Assembly: GCA_963753815.1 (NCBI GenBank)
Contig: CAVWDU010000003.1
Location: 620,001-684,000, forward strand
Source of the DNA: CAVWDU01 sp963753815
GTDB lineage: Bacteria; Pseudomonadota; Gammaproteobacteria; Pseudomonadales; Halieaceae
DNA: 64,000 nucleotides
Direction: 5' to 3'
The notes beneath the pieces were generated by a model, which saw only the letters and a program-made list of their open reading frames with translations, was not told the DNA's origin and did not search any database. The stretch's first letter is position 1. Every line of letters begins with the position of its first letter. Both the position numbers and the translations under genes were made by a program. Positions 48,989 through 57,977 of the stretch are shown here, piece by piece.

Positions 48989-49640
48989 ATAACTCCAAAG
49001 AAATTTCACAATAAGCATAGTGGCTGACTGCTGTTCCCCGGCAGCCCGTTGAATGCGCGCGTCTACTGCGCGGATTGCTCACACCACGACAGTTTTCATC
49101 ACGAACCGCGCTATGATACCGGAGGGGGGCATAGTGCACTATCGCACAGCAGTGCGGGATCGGGCACAGAATGTGGGTGGAAAACGACCACGCACGGGGT
49201 CCAACGACTGGACCGCGAACGGGTGGCCAGGGCCAACTCGCTGCAGGCCGGGGTAAGTGCGAGGGACATGTTCACCGATGCGCGCAGAAATTCAACAGCA
49301 GACGCAACCTTTCTGGCGAAGGGAATCTCAGGACTCATCAACCAGATCGAAGCAGACAATCTGCTTGCAATACGCCTTTTCTCACTCCTATACTTCCCGC
49401 TGACGCCGGCTCGAAGATTCGTCCATGGCCGGACGAACACGGTCAGTGCTCTGATACACCGACGTGGCGAGGCACGTGGACAAACTACGGTACAAGAAGC
49501 ACTATGCTTTCGATTCCACACCGCTTGCAGAAAACGTTAAAGTACCGGATTGCCAGGGGGCCTGACCGAACCGATGATAGAATGTCCGGCAACCAGCGGC
49601 CCGGCTGCCTTCCAGGTACCGCCCGTAGAGGATCTGATCC
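48989..49640. other. Gap without a convincing gene
   Basis: A 163-codon plus-strand frame at 49049-49540 has no recognisable product or ribosome-binding site; part of it (DMFTDARRNSTADATFLAKG) looks protein-like but may be decayed. The region also holds divergent promoters. Confidence 0.3.
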
Positions 49641-50228
49641 ATGAAAAAACTCGTCGCGGCCTTGCAAGTCGTCCTACTCGGTACTTTTTTTCCCGTACCC
49701 GGCCTGGCGGTGAATGTGGAGTGGTCGCTGGATGGCCTCACTCGTGCCGACGGCGGTACCGTATCCGGCTCCTTCACCTACGATGCCGACACCAACACTT
49801 ACAGCGCGATCAACGTAACGACCACACAAGGCTCGAGCACGCTTCCAGGAGAAACGTACGCCGGTTTTGATCCGGCATCTTCCGACGCCGGCGGCCTGAT
49901 ATTGCAACGTGCCCAGGGTGCCTCGGACCTGACTGGCCAAAACAACATTTTTCTCCAGTTTGTCCCCGCCCTGAGCAACAGTGGGGGAACGCTGACCCCA
50001 GCCCTCGCCAGCGAAGTCGGTTGTGTCAACAGTAATTGTAGTACTGCAACTAACTCCCAATCGCTGACCGGTGATATTGTCGGCACCGTGGTGACCTCGC
50101 CGCCCCTGCCACCGGCGGATGCGACACCCATTCCGACTATGCCAACATGGTTGATTGCCATGATGGCGCTGTTCATTGCGGCACTTGCTGCACCGAAACT
50201 CCGACGATCGACCACGCGGCACAATTAG
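49641..50228 (+). CDS. Secreted protein with an IPTL-CTERM-like sorting tail
   Basis: 195 aa. Signal peptide ending near GLAVN (residue 24); C-terminal signal IPTMPTWLIAMMALF...PKLRRS fits the IPTL-CTERM pattern. The middle is Ser/Thr/Gly-rich and beta-like (GGTVSGSFTYDADTNTYSA), with one CVNSNC pair. Likely exported and surface-attached or trimmed by a dedicated enzyme not present here. ATG 49641. Confidence 0.78.
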   Translation: MKKLVAALQVVLLGTFFPVPGLAVNVEWSLDGLTRADGGTVSGSFTYDADTNTYSAINVTTTQGSSTLPGETYAGFDPASSDAGGLILQRAQGASDLTGQNNIFLQFVPALSNSGGTLTPALASEVGCVNSNCSTATNSQSLTGDIVGTVVTSPPLPPADATPIPTMPTWLIAMMALFIAALAAPKLRRSTTRHN

Positions 50229-50323
50229 GAAGGATGGACTTCAATAGCACGCCTTCAGCGCACCGGACCGGGCGCTTCCGCTCACAACCACCCATTGGTT
50301 ATTCCAGGGGTAAGGAATATTTT

Positions 50324-50896
50324 ATGATTACATCACGTTCATTGGTTTCCGCTACTGGCCTGATCCTGGCCTTGAGTTCGCCTCTTTCATTCGCCGACAG
50401 CTCGAAAGCACACTGTGAGTTCTACAGCCATGGGGACAAAAAGGCCGGCAGATCCGGCCCCTGTACTTTTTCCCAGCGACAGGGCTATGTTGATATCACC
50501 CTGGCTAACGGCCGGGCGTTCGACCTGAAGCCAGGAGACAAGGCAAACCACTTCAGGGACCAGGATGGACACAAGGTCAAGCGTGAAAGTTCCGGCGGGA
50601 GTGATCAGGTGTACCACTGGGAGCACAAGAAAATTGTGGTCTCGTTCGGCGGTGGGCAGGCACACTCGAATGCTGCGAGCGACGCCGTATCCGTCAAAGA
50701 TATGCCCCGCTACTGTACGGGTGAGGCATCGTCAAAGTTCAGTCAGCGTCCTACCAATATCAGCACACAAAAGGCGTTCAAAGACCAGGGGATGTATACC
50801 GTATACGGACAGTACCCGCCATCAGGGGCTGACCCGACCGTCTTCATCTGCACCTTCACCGCAGACGGCAAGCTTGTTGGCGTAGACAAGCAGTGA
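50324..50896 (+). CDS. Secreted protein, close paralogue of the 6.4-kb gene
   Basis: 190 aa from ATG 50324; the longer frame from 50147 lacks a signal peptide. After cleavage near LSFADS the mature protein matches the 6359 product almost residue for residue (CEFYSHGDKKAGRSGPC, FSQRQGYVDITLANGR, STQKAFKDQGMYTVYGQYPP). Its stop overlaps the start of the next gene (GTGA). In this copy the gene belongs to a lipoprotein operon rather than an IS cassette, so it may be the ancestral one. Confidence 0.77.
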   Translation: MITSRSLVSATGLILALSSPLSFADSSKAHCEFYSHGDKKAGRSGPCTFSQRQGYVDITLANGRAFDLKPGDKANHFRDQDGHKVKRESSGGSDQVYHWEHKKIVVSFGGGQAHSNAASDAVSVKDMPRYCTGEASSKFSQRPTNISTQKAFKDQGMYTVYGQYPPSGADPTVFICTFTADGKLVGVDKQ

Positions 50897-51300
50897 CCAC
50901 ATTCGAGCGGAAACATTCCAGCAAAACTGCCACTATCCTGACGGCCACCGTCCTGGTCGCTCAACTCACCGGTTGTGGTGCCATCGGCGATATGAGTGCC
51001 ATCAAGGAAGCCAGCGAATACGCGGTGAACTGTCAGCCGGACAAGGCAATAAAAACCCTTGAAAAGGCCCATCAGGAAGGAGGGCTGGGCGGCTACATGG
51101 CTATGCTTGAAAAGGTTGTTGTGTTGCGAGACGCGGGCCGTACCAGCGCAGCTGAGGCTGCCCTGGAGGATTACATGGCGCTGCCCGAAGTCGACGCCGG
51201 CGACCGGACTGAAACCGAGGAGTCGATTCAAAAGAGCCTCAAGGAACTGCGCAAATTGCGTGAGGAGCAGACGGGTAAACCGACCTGTCCCGGTAACTGA
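50893..51300 (+). CDS. Small lipoprotein with TPR-like helices
   Basis: 135 aa starting at GTG 50893, overlapping the upstream stop by 4 nt. A lipobox (AQLTGC) near residue 28 predicts lipid anchoring. The mature part is helical with TPR-like pairs: QPDKAIKTLEKAHQEGG, LGGYMAMLEKVVVLRDAG and RTSAAEAALEDYM. Co-translation with the secreted protein suggests a scaffold or export partner for it. Confidence 0.72.
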   Translation: MTTFERKHSSKTATILTATVLVAQLTGCGAIGDMSAIKEASEYAVNCQPDKAIKTLEKAHQEGGLGGYMAMLEKVVVLRDAGRTSAAEAALEDYMALPEVDAGDRTETEESIQKSLKELRKLREEQTGKPTCPGN

Positions 51301-51329
51301 TAAACACATAATCAGAGATAATGATCGGA

Positions 51330-51470
51330 CTAATAATCGGGACACCCACCCCAACCTTGTGACAATAATCGGGACACCCACCCCAACCTCGCAATAATCG
51401 GGACACCCACCCCAACCTTGAGCCAACGACAATAATCGGCGACAGTAATCGGGACATCCACGCCAACCTT
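51330..51470 (-). repeat. REP-like cluster downstream of RAYT
   Basis: Four units of AATAATCGGGACACCCACCC followed by CAACCT, three nearly exact and one degenerate, at about 30-nt spacing. Complementary to the GGTGGGTGTCC repeats on the other side of the RAYT gene. Confidence 0.75.
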
Positions 51471-51643
51471 CACTTCCTTCAACATCGAGAATTTCGAAGA
51501 TTTCTGCCATCGACGAGCAGACGCACTGGGATAAACGGCGACCGAGAGTATCTACTGATAGGTTTGCCCGGGAAACCCCCAGATTCCGGCACCACGGACA
51601 AGCTCCCGACTGTCAACGACAGTCGGGATCGCGGTTAGGAACG

Positions 51644-52663
51644 CTACCGTTGATAGACCCGCTTCAGTAGCCCCAGCGGAGGCAGTCGACTGCGCCCGGT
51701 GTCGTTGCAGAAGCTGCGTAACCGGCCCAGATTCCCCACAGCCGACAGGCTGGCTGCCTGCACGTTTATTGAGAGCAACTGCCACTGATCCGCCGTCAGT
51801 GATAAGGGCCGGAGAATCGATTCACAGTGTTCAGAAAGTACGCCACGTTTTCCCGGTATTGTTAGTCGGCCTGTGTCTTCCACCAGCCTGACATAGTCGC
51901 AAAGCCGGAAAGGCAACTCGGTCCCGCGGGAGCATGACCCGGGCTTTTCGCCTGAAAACCGCGCCAGCGGTACTTTCTGCCATGCTTCCTGGCCAGCTTT
52001 GGCGTCTTTCGTGCTTTCCTCCCGCTCGAGCGGCCGCAACCGCTGTTGCACTGAGGTAAAATCGGACTCTGCCAGAGACGTCGCCAAACCCGCCCTAACC
52101 GGATTCAGGTCCACATAGGCCATGCACGCCAGTAGGGCTGCCTCATCCAACAGGGCCTGGCTCTTGAAACGCCCCTCCCAGAATCTGCCGGTGCAGTCAT
52201 CCTCCGCGTTGGCTCGACGGGCAATATGCTCGTTGAGGCAGCGCATGTACCAGCTGATATCGGCAAGGCGCCTGCGCCACACCCCGGCGATCTCTTTCAC
52301 CGTGTCCCTTTGCGCTGGAGAGAGCTCCTCGCCTGCCAGCCACTGCTGCACCAGGATCGGCCCTTTGAACAACTGAGTCCAGCGGTGGATCACGTCCTCA
52401 TCGCTCCAGTTCTTCACGCGAGACGGCTCGACCCGAATCACCAGATGAAAGTGGTTGCTCATTATTGCGTAGGCGCAGACATCGATCGCAAACACGGCGC
52501 CCTGCTGGGCTATTCTATCCAGCACCCATTGCTTGCGATGGTCGAAGTCCTTGCCGGTGTAGGCATCGGTACCGCAGAGAAACGCCCGCCGCACGCAGCG
52601 CGAAATGCAGTGATAGTAGGGCGTGCAGCTCAATGCCACCTGGGCGCGGCGCGGTAGGGTCAT
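51644..52663 (-). mobile_element. REP-associated tyrosine transposase (RAYT, IS200-like)
   Basis: About 339 aa from MTLPRRAQVAL. The Y1/HUH fold is seen as YYHCISRCVRRAFLCG, the HUH motif SNHFHLVIRV, and MAYVDLNPVRAG carrying the catalytic Tyr. RAYTs are host-tamed IS200-like enzymes that mobilise REP hairpins. Here GGTGGGTGTCC-type repeats lie in opposite orientations on both sides, as expected for a REP/RAYT unit. The C-terminal part (SLTADQWQLLSINVQ) is longer than in minimal family members. Confidence 0.9.
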
Positions 52664-52738
52664 GTTCGATCTCAGCAATCTGCTCTCAGTGCTGCAGCAT
52701 AGAACGTGAGATCGTCATGGTCGTCTAATTGGTTGGAT

Positions 52739-52871
52739 GTGATTGAATTGCGGTGGGTGTCCGACTTAGAACGGCGGGTGTCTAGCTTAGATGCCTGATT
52801 GGGTTGCGGTGGGTGTCCAGCTTAGATGTCGGTGTTCAGCTTAGATGTCCGGTGGGTGTCCAGCCTAGATG
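52739..52871 (+). repeat. REP-like cluster upstream of RAYT
   Basis: Four to five GGTGGGTGTCCAGCTTAGATG-type units (first word also CGGCGGGTGTCTAGC), some truncated. The GTGATTGAATTGC lead-in is shared with 23865. Confidence 0.75.
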
Positions 52872-52966
52872 CATTCTCGCAGAAAACCCGCAGCGACTCG
52901 GCATGCGTCGGTTCCCCGTCGACGACCAGACACCAGTTATCCATGATACCTCCGATTGGCAAAGCT

Positions 52967-53450
52967 GATCAGGAGCGCTCGTAGGTCCCGACCAGGCGAT
53001 TCATGCCTAAGCAGATGCGGCTCGACATTCTCCAGCAACTGATCGAGCAGTCATCCCTGTCGGTAGCTCCGGTTCGAGGTCGAGCGCCAGTACCCAGAAA
53101 TAGTAGTGGTGCCTGCCGTGCCCGGGCGGCGGCATCGGGCCCCCGTACCCCTGGTTGCCAAAGCTGTTCTGGCCCGGGGTGTAAGCGTCTGTGCCTTCGG
53201 CCAGCGAATCGACCGTTGCGGGAATGTTGCAAAGCACCCAGTGTACGAATCCGTAATCGCCTCGCCCCGTCACGAGCGGTGCGTCCGGGTCATGACAGAA
53301 AATCGCGAAAGAGCGCGTGCCATCGGGAGCATTGTCCCAGGAAAGCGCCGGAGAAACGTCCTCCCCCTCTCCCGTATGTTTCTCGGGAATGGAGCCACCT
53401 GCGCTGAATGCGGTGCTGCTCAGGCATAGATCAGATAATGCAAATCCCAT
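52967..53450 (-). pseudogene. YbhB/YbcL-type PEBP-like gene with C-terminal frameshifts
   Basis: From ATG 53450: FSAGGSIPEKHTGEGEDVSP, FAIFCHDPDAPLVTG with the DPDAP ligand site, VHWVLCNIPA and GGPMPPPGHGRHHYYFWV, all typical of phosphatidylethanolamine-binding-like proteins. The frame then reads an unrelated end and stops at 53007. The expected tail is split over two other frames, DQLLENVEPHLL and then GMNRLVGTYER to about 52969, so two indels separate it from the body. The ligand-binding core may still fold. Confidence 0.75.
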
Positions 53451-53612
53451 GACTCCCTCCGGGCTAACTCAAGGACACGAGCTATAAGAATACGATATGT
53501 AGAGGATACCCCCTGTAAAGTCGCAACACTACCAGAGCTGGGCCACCAGCAGGACAAGCACGCTAACATAGAAAGCGAAGCAGCCCGGGGTCAGCCTCAG
53601 TCCGAAGGACTA

Positions 53613-53966
53613 TCAGTCCTCGTATTGATAGCTGTACTCGTCGTCGTCATCCTCATCGTCATCCTGCTCTTCCAGCAACAGTTCGCTCAACTTCCGGTAA
53701 AGCCGTTCGACCAGTTCCTCCTGGAATTCAATCATCCACACCACGTTAGTGTTAGCGCCAGCTCCGGCGGCAATCCTGGTGGCCATTTCCAGCACCTTGA
53801 TGCGCTGCTCTCTGGATAGTTCGCTCATGACTTGCTCCATATCAGGATGGATGAAATACGTCTCACAGGTTCCCTGCGGGCTGAGGATAAAAGGGTAGCC
53901 TGAGTCGAATCCGGGCTGGCTCAGATGTACTCTCAGGTCTCCTGATCTTTGTTGAGTAACAGCCAT
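53613..53966 (-). CDS. Acidic hypothetical protein overlapping the protease gene
   Basis: 117 aa if started at 53966, overlapping the upstream gene by 34 nt. An internal Met at 53828 has GGAG 7 nt upstream and would give 72 aa; both are possible. The C-terminal half is helical (EQRIKVLEMATRIAAGAG, EELVERLYRKLSELLLEE) and ends in a long acidic tail. No family recognised. Confidence 0.55.
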   Translation of the reverse strand: MAVTQQRSGDLRVHLSQPGFDSGYPFILSPQGTCETYFIHPDMEQVMSELSREQRIKVLEMATRIAAGAGANTNVVWMIEFQEELVERLYRKLSELLLEEQDDDEDDDDEYSYQYED

Positions 53967-55144
53967 TTCGCCGCGTCCATCTGGGATATCAGGCCGATGA
54001 CCTGCCCGCCCTCTACCACTGCCAGCGGCGACTGATGCGCATCGAGAGCCGCCATTATGGTCGTCGCATTACTGTCCGGATGTATGGTGAGATCGCCCAA
54101 CCGCGTGTTCATGACCTGGCCAACCGTCGTTACGGATCGGTCTTCGCGGTTGACCTGTCGCAACTCCTGCAGAGTAAGCAGACCGATGAGTAACCCATCT
54201 TCAACCACCGGCCACAGTTGCTGTGCGCTCTGCAGAAAGTGCTCGTCGATAAATTCTGATAGCCGCATAGTCGCCGGCACCAACTCAAACTGCGACCGCA
54301 TCATGTTTCTCGCGGTTATTCCTTGCAGAGTTTCCTTTACAACCAGCTGCCTGTAACTGGCTGAAGCGGCGTTGGAGAGGAACCAGCCGATCAGGACCAG
54401 CCACAGGCCCTGCAGCAGTGCCCCCGAGAACGCCTGCAGTGCGCCCATGATCATCAGCAACCAGCCAAACATGCGCCCGCTTTCGGTGGCAATTCGCGTC
54501 GCCCGCCTGAGATCGCCGGTCACCCACCAGATCAGGGCACGCATTACGCGGCCACCGTCCAGCGGAAAGCCTGGCATCATATTGAACACACCGAGGATAA
54601 TATTGACCGGTCCCAGCCACAGAAACAGCGTGGCGGCGGGTGACAAAGCCGCGAGGGCTGCCTCCTGTTCATCCGCTAGTCGCCCGGCGAGTTCCTCCCC
54701 CGCCAGTTGAATGCCGATCGCTGTGCTCAAAACACCGATCAACACACTCATTACGGGCCCGGCAATCGCGATCAACAACTCCGCGCGGGGCTCGTCGGGC
54801 TCCTCGCAGATTTCCGCTACACCGCCGAACAGGAACAGTGTGATGCGGCGCACCTCGATGCCGAACCGCTGCGATACCAGCGAGTGCGCCAGCTCGTGCG
54901 CCAATACCGAGGCAAAGAACAGGACCCCGGCAGCCAGAGCCGTTGTCCACGTGGTAAACGCGGGCCAGTTCGAGTGCCAGCCGGGGAAGACACTGCCGCC
55001 CAGCATGAAGACTATTAGTGCGAAAATAATCAGCAGGCTGCTGTCGAGGCGAATCTCGATGCCAAACAGGGTGCAAAGGCCAACAGACCTCGTGCCCTGA
55101 GACGAATCTCTACCGCTGGGAGCTTTTTGTGTCTGTTTATTCAT
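53933..55144 (-). CDS. Site-2 protease (M50) with CBS domain pair
   Basis: About 403 aa from MNKQTQKA; an in-frame start at 55225 adds 27 residues. Membrane spans carry the metalloprotease motifs SVLAHELAHSLVSQRFG (HExxH) and NMMPGFPLDGGRVMRALIW with the third ligand Asp. The C-terminal soluble part has two CBS-like modules (LWPVVEDGLLIGLLTLQEL and SPLAVVEGGQVIGLIS). Such proteins cut transmembrane substrates and sense adenine nucleotides through CBS. Confidence 0.87.
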   Translation of the reverse strand: MNKQTQKAPSGRDSSQGTRSVGLCTLFGIEIRLDSSLLIIFALIVFMLGGSVFPGWHSNWPAFTTWTTALAAGVLFFASVLAHELAHSLVSQRFGIEVRRITLFLFGGVAEICEEPDEPRAELLIAIAGPVMSVLIGVLSTAIGIQLAGEELAGRLADEQEAALAALSPAATLFLWLGPVNIILGVFNMMPGFPLDGGRVMRALIWWVTGDLRRATRIATESGRMFGWLLMIMGALQAFSGALLQGLWLVLIGWFLSNAASASYRQLVVKETLQGITARNMMRSQFELVPATMRLSEFIDEHFLQSAQQLWPVVEDGLLIGLLTLQELRQVNREDRSVTTVGQVMNTRLGDLTIHPDSNATTIMAALDAHQSPLAVVEGGQVIGLISQMDAAKWLLLNKDQET

Positions 55145-55302
55145 ACCGCCCAGCATACCACTCTCAGTCCCGATTATTGTGTGTTCAGTTGATTGAGGAA
55201 GCTCATCAGAGAGACCGGCTGACAAACCTCAGCCAGAGTCAGCATGGACGGCTCTCGTGGCCCGACCACGTTGTGGCAGCTCCGGATAGCCTGGGCATTC
55301 CA

Positions 55303-55555
55303 GTGAATTTCGGTGACAGTTTACTCATCTACTGGCCCGCACCTGGGCCCCGAACTCCTATAGAATTTCGGAATGACTGAATTCTCAGATCTGTGACAGT
55401 TTACTCCATCTACTGGCCCGCGCCTGAGACTCCGAACTCCTATGAATTAATCTGTCCCCGGAACTTGCACTGCCCCCTTAACTGCTCAGAACTCCTTATT
55501 ATGTAAACTGCTAAGAACTTCTTATTATGTAAACTGTCACCAGAACTTCAGTTTA
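55303..55555. repeat. Cluster of GGTGACAGTT-family repeats
   Basis: Two direct units at about 55313-55361 and 55393-55442 (GTGACAGTTTACT, CATCTACTGGCCCGC, GAACTCCTAT) and inverted pieces near 55500-55550 (TTATTATGTAAACTG twice, then GTAAACTGTCACCAGAA). Same family as 741-807. Fills the 55145-55707 gap between divergent genes. Confidence 0.7.
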
Positions 55556-55707
55556 CCTCGCACCAACCGCCGCCTCTGTCAGTGTCGTTTGTTTTTACTA
55601 TACTCGTACAAGCACTATCTCCACTGTGCTGCGCTACCTGATACCCGATGTGCAGTCGGCGCGATGCGCCACCCCCACGGAATCCACGAGTAAGAGGAAC
55701 GAAAACC

Positions 55708-57825
55708 ATGGTTACGCTGCTGAAGTGGTTCGCTGTCCTGCTGGGGCTGCTGGTGCTGGCCCTGTTGCTGTTACTCATACTGGTCGATTTCGGGCGCTTC
55801 AAGCCACAGATCGAGCAGGCAGTCAGTGACGCCACCGGCCGCGATTTCGGTATCGACGGGGAATTGACGATTCGGGTTCTGCCCTCGCTCAGGGTGTCTG
55901 CCGACAATGTGAGCCTCTCCAATGCCGAGTGGGGCTCGGTACCGCAGATGGCGGAAATCGGCCACTTGTCGGCAAAGGTAGGGTTGTTGTCACTGATTTC
56001 CGGCCCGCCGGTTATCCGCGAGTTGCAGCTGCGGGACGTGAATGTCCTGCTGGAGACCGACGACAGTGGCGAGGGCAACTGGGTCATGGGGCAGCCGGCT
56101 CCCGCGGAACCCCCTGTGGAGGATGAGACGGAAGGCGGCGCCCTCCAGATGCCGGTGGACATCCGCTCCGCCGAACTGGACAACATCAATCTGAGATACA
56201 TTTCGTCCACGGAGACAGGCCTCGGACTCCAGTCGCTGAGTATCACGACCAATGAGGCGGGTCAGTATGTAATCGATGGCGAGGGCCAGTGGACAGAGTG
56301 GCCCTACTCACTGTCCGGGCTCGCCGCTGATCGACAGGCCGAGCTCGACGTAACGCTGGGCGATCTGGTGCTGCGCTCCACGTTCGACTTCCCCACCGAT
56401 ACGGTGGACTTCACCGCCGTATTGTCCACGCTGGACAAGCTGGGGGAGATTGTCGAGGTCGAGGGGCTGCCCTCCGCCGATCTATCCCTCAAAGGTAATG
56501 TCGCGTCTAAACGTGGCTCGATCATACTTTCCAATCTGCTCGCCGAACTGGGATCGGCCAGGTTGGCGCTGGATGGAGAGGTCGATCCCGAGGGCGTCGT
56601 CAGCCTGTCCGTTGAGGCAGATGGGCCGAGCCTTGCCGAACTCACACCCGAGCTGCCTGAGGTTTCCTTCAAACTGGCCAGCGACGCCGTCATCGACGGA
56701 GAAACGGTGACGCTCGACCCGCTCACTCTGAACTTCGCCGACAGCGATTTACAGGCCAACGCCGAACTCACTGGCGGCGACGAACCAGGAATCAAGCTGC
56801 GCGCCACCTCGTCGCTGTTCGACCTGACCCCCTTCGAGTCGCCGGACCCCGAAGGTGACGAGACTGCCGAGGCGCAGGAGCCGGCCGACCCCGCAGTGGC
56901 AGGGGCACCAACCAGGGCGAAAGGCAAATATATCTTCACCGAAGAGCCCCTGCCGCTGGATAAGCTGCGAAGCCTCCATGCAGATGTCGAAGTCTCGATC
57001 GACACATTCAAGGTGACTGCGGTGACCATGCGGGACCTGGTAATCAACCTGACTGCCGACGACGGCAATATAGCAATCGACAACAGCTTCGGAGGTACTG
57101 CCGGGGGTCGGTTCAGGAATCAGCTCTTCATTACCGCAGGTGCAGACAGTGCCGACCTGACGGTGAATTCCGGAGGCCGGGGAATGAAGCTCGGGGTCAT
57201 GTCCGGGGATCTGCCCGAGGAAGAGCGGCCTTCGACCAATCTCGCGATCGATATAAAGGCGCGCGGTGGAACGGCGCGCGCGCTCGCGGCGTCGACCAAC
57301 GGCAAGGTGGTGATGACACAGGGCCCGGGGCGCGTCAAAAACGACGTGATTTCCAGGTTTTCGGGCGACGTGATCGCACAGCTGTTCAAAGCGCTCAACC
57401 CGATGGCGGAAACGGAGGAATTCACCAACTGGGAGTGCTCCGTTATCGCGCTTGAGTTCACCGAGGGTGTGGGCGACATGACCGCGTTTCTGATGCAGAG
57501 CGAAGAACTCCAGGTCGTTGCGGGAGGAGCGCTCGATCTCAACACGGAGAAGTTGCGGTTCGAGTTCAACACCAAGCCCCGCGAAGGCGTCGGGCTCAGC
57601 GCCGACATGTTCGTCACGCCCTTCGTGAAACTGAGCGGAACCCTGGCCAGTCCAGGCGTCGGCCTGAACGCCAAGGGTGCACTGCTCACCGGCGGCGCCG
57701 CGGTGATGACCGGCGGCCTGTCTTTCCTTTACCAGGGCCTCATGGATCGAGCGATGGCGGAAAGCGATCGCTGCCCCGAAGCACTGGAGCAGGTCGGCAT
57801 GGGCGACGTCGCCGATTCGGGCTGA
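55708..57825 (+). CDS. AsmA-family outer-membrane biogenesis protein
   Basis: About 705 aa from MVTLLKWF with GAGGAACG upstream. One N-terminal membrane anchor (residues 5-27), then DFGRFKPQIEQAVSDATGRDF and the long beta-helical AsmA body. The C-terminal conserved end is present: FEFNTKPREGVGLSADMFV, LSGTLASPGVGLNAKG. AsmA-like proteins are bridge-type lipid-transport factors of the periplasm. Single gene. Confidence 0.88.
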   Translation: MVTLLKWFAVLLGLLVLALLLLLILVDFGRFKPQIEQAVSDATGRDFGIDGELTIRVLPSLRVSADNVSLSNAEWGSVPQMAEIGHLSAKVGLLSLISGPPVIRELQLRDVNVLLETDDSGEGNWVMGQPAPAEPPVEDETEGGALQMPVDIRSAELDNINLRYISSTETGLGLQSLSITTNEAGQYVIDGEGQWTEWPYSLSGLAADRQAELDVTLGDLVLRSTFDFPTDTVDFTAVLSTLDKLGEIVEVEGLPSADLSLKGNVASKRGSIILSNLLAELGSARLALDGEVDPEGVVSLSVEADGPSLAELTPELPEVSFKLASDAVIDGETVTLDPLTLNFADSDLQANAELTGGDEPGIKLRATSSLFDLTPFESPDPEGDETAEAQEPADPAVAGAPTRAKGKYIFTEEPLPLDKLRSLHADVEVSIDTFKVTAVTMRDLVINLTADDGNIAIDNSFGGTAGGRFRNQLFITAGADSADLTVNSGGRGMKLGVMSGDLPEEERPSTNLAIDIKARGGTARALAASTNGKVVMTQGPGRVKNDVISRFSGDVIAQLFKALNPMAETEEFTNWECSVIALEFTEGVGDMTAFLMQSEELQVVAGGALDLNTEKLRFEFNTKPREGVGLSADMFVTPFVKLSGTLASPGVGLNAKGALLTGGAAVMTGGLSFLYQGLMDRAMAESDRCPEALEQVGMGDVADSG

Positions 57826-57977
57826 TTACCAGGGCGAACAGCAATTACGTGGCCTGCACTTAACCACCACAACTGGAAATTCTGTTCATAAAGTATGCTC
57901 TCTGTTCCGACGACACAGGTGACACGATTCGGCTGAATCGGTTTTCAGATGTCCATTCCGCGTTGATGTGAGGTGAC

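Noticed and set aside
49049..49540. 163-codon plus-strand frame
   Set aside because: No ribosome-binding site or recognisable family, and a competing antisense frame of similar length suggests chance.
51330..51470. CRISPR-like array
   Set aside because: Repeats are few, the gaps are 5-25 nt, and no Cas genes or proper spacers exist; the same words occur elsewhere as REP-like elements.
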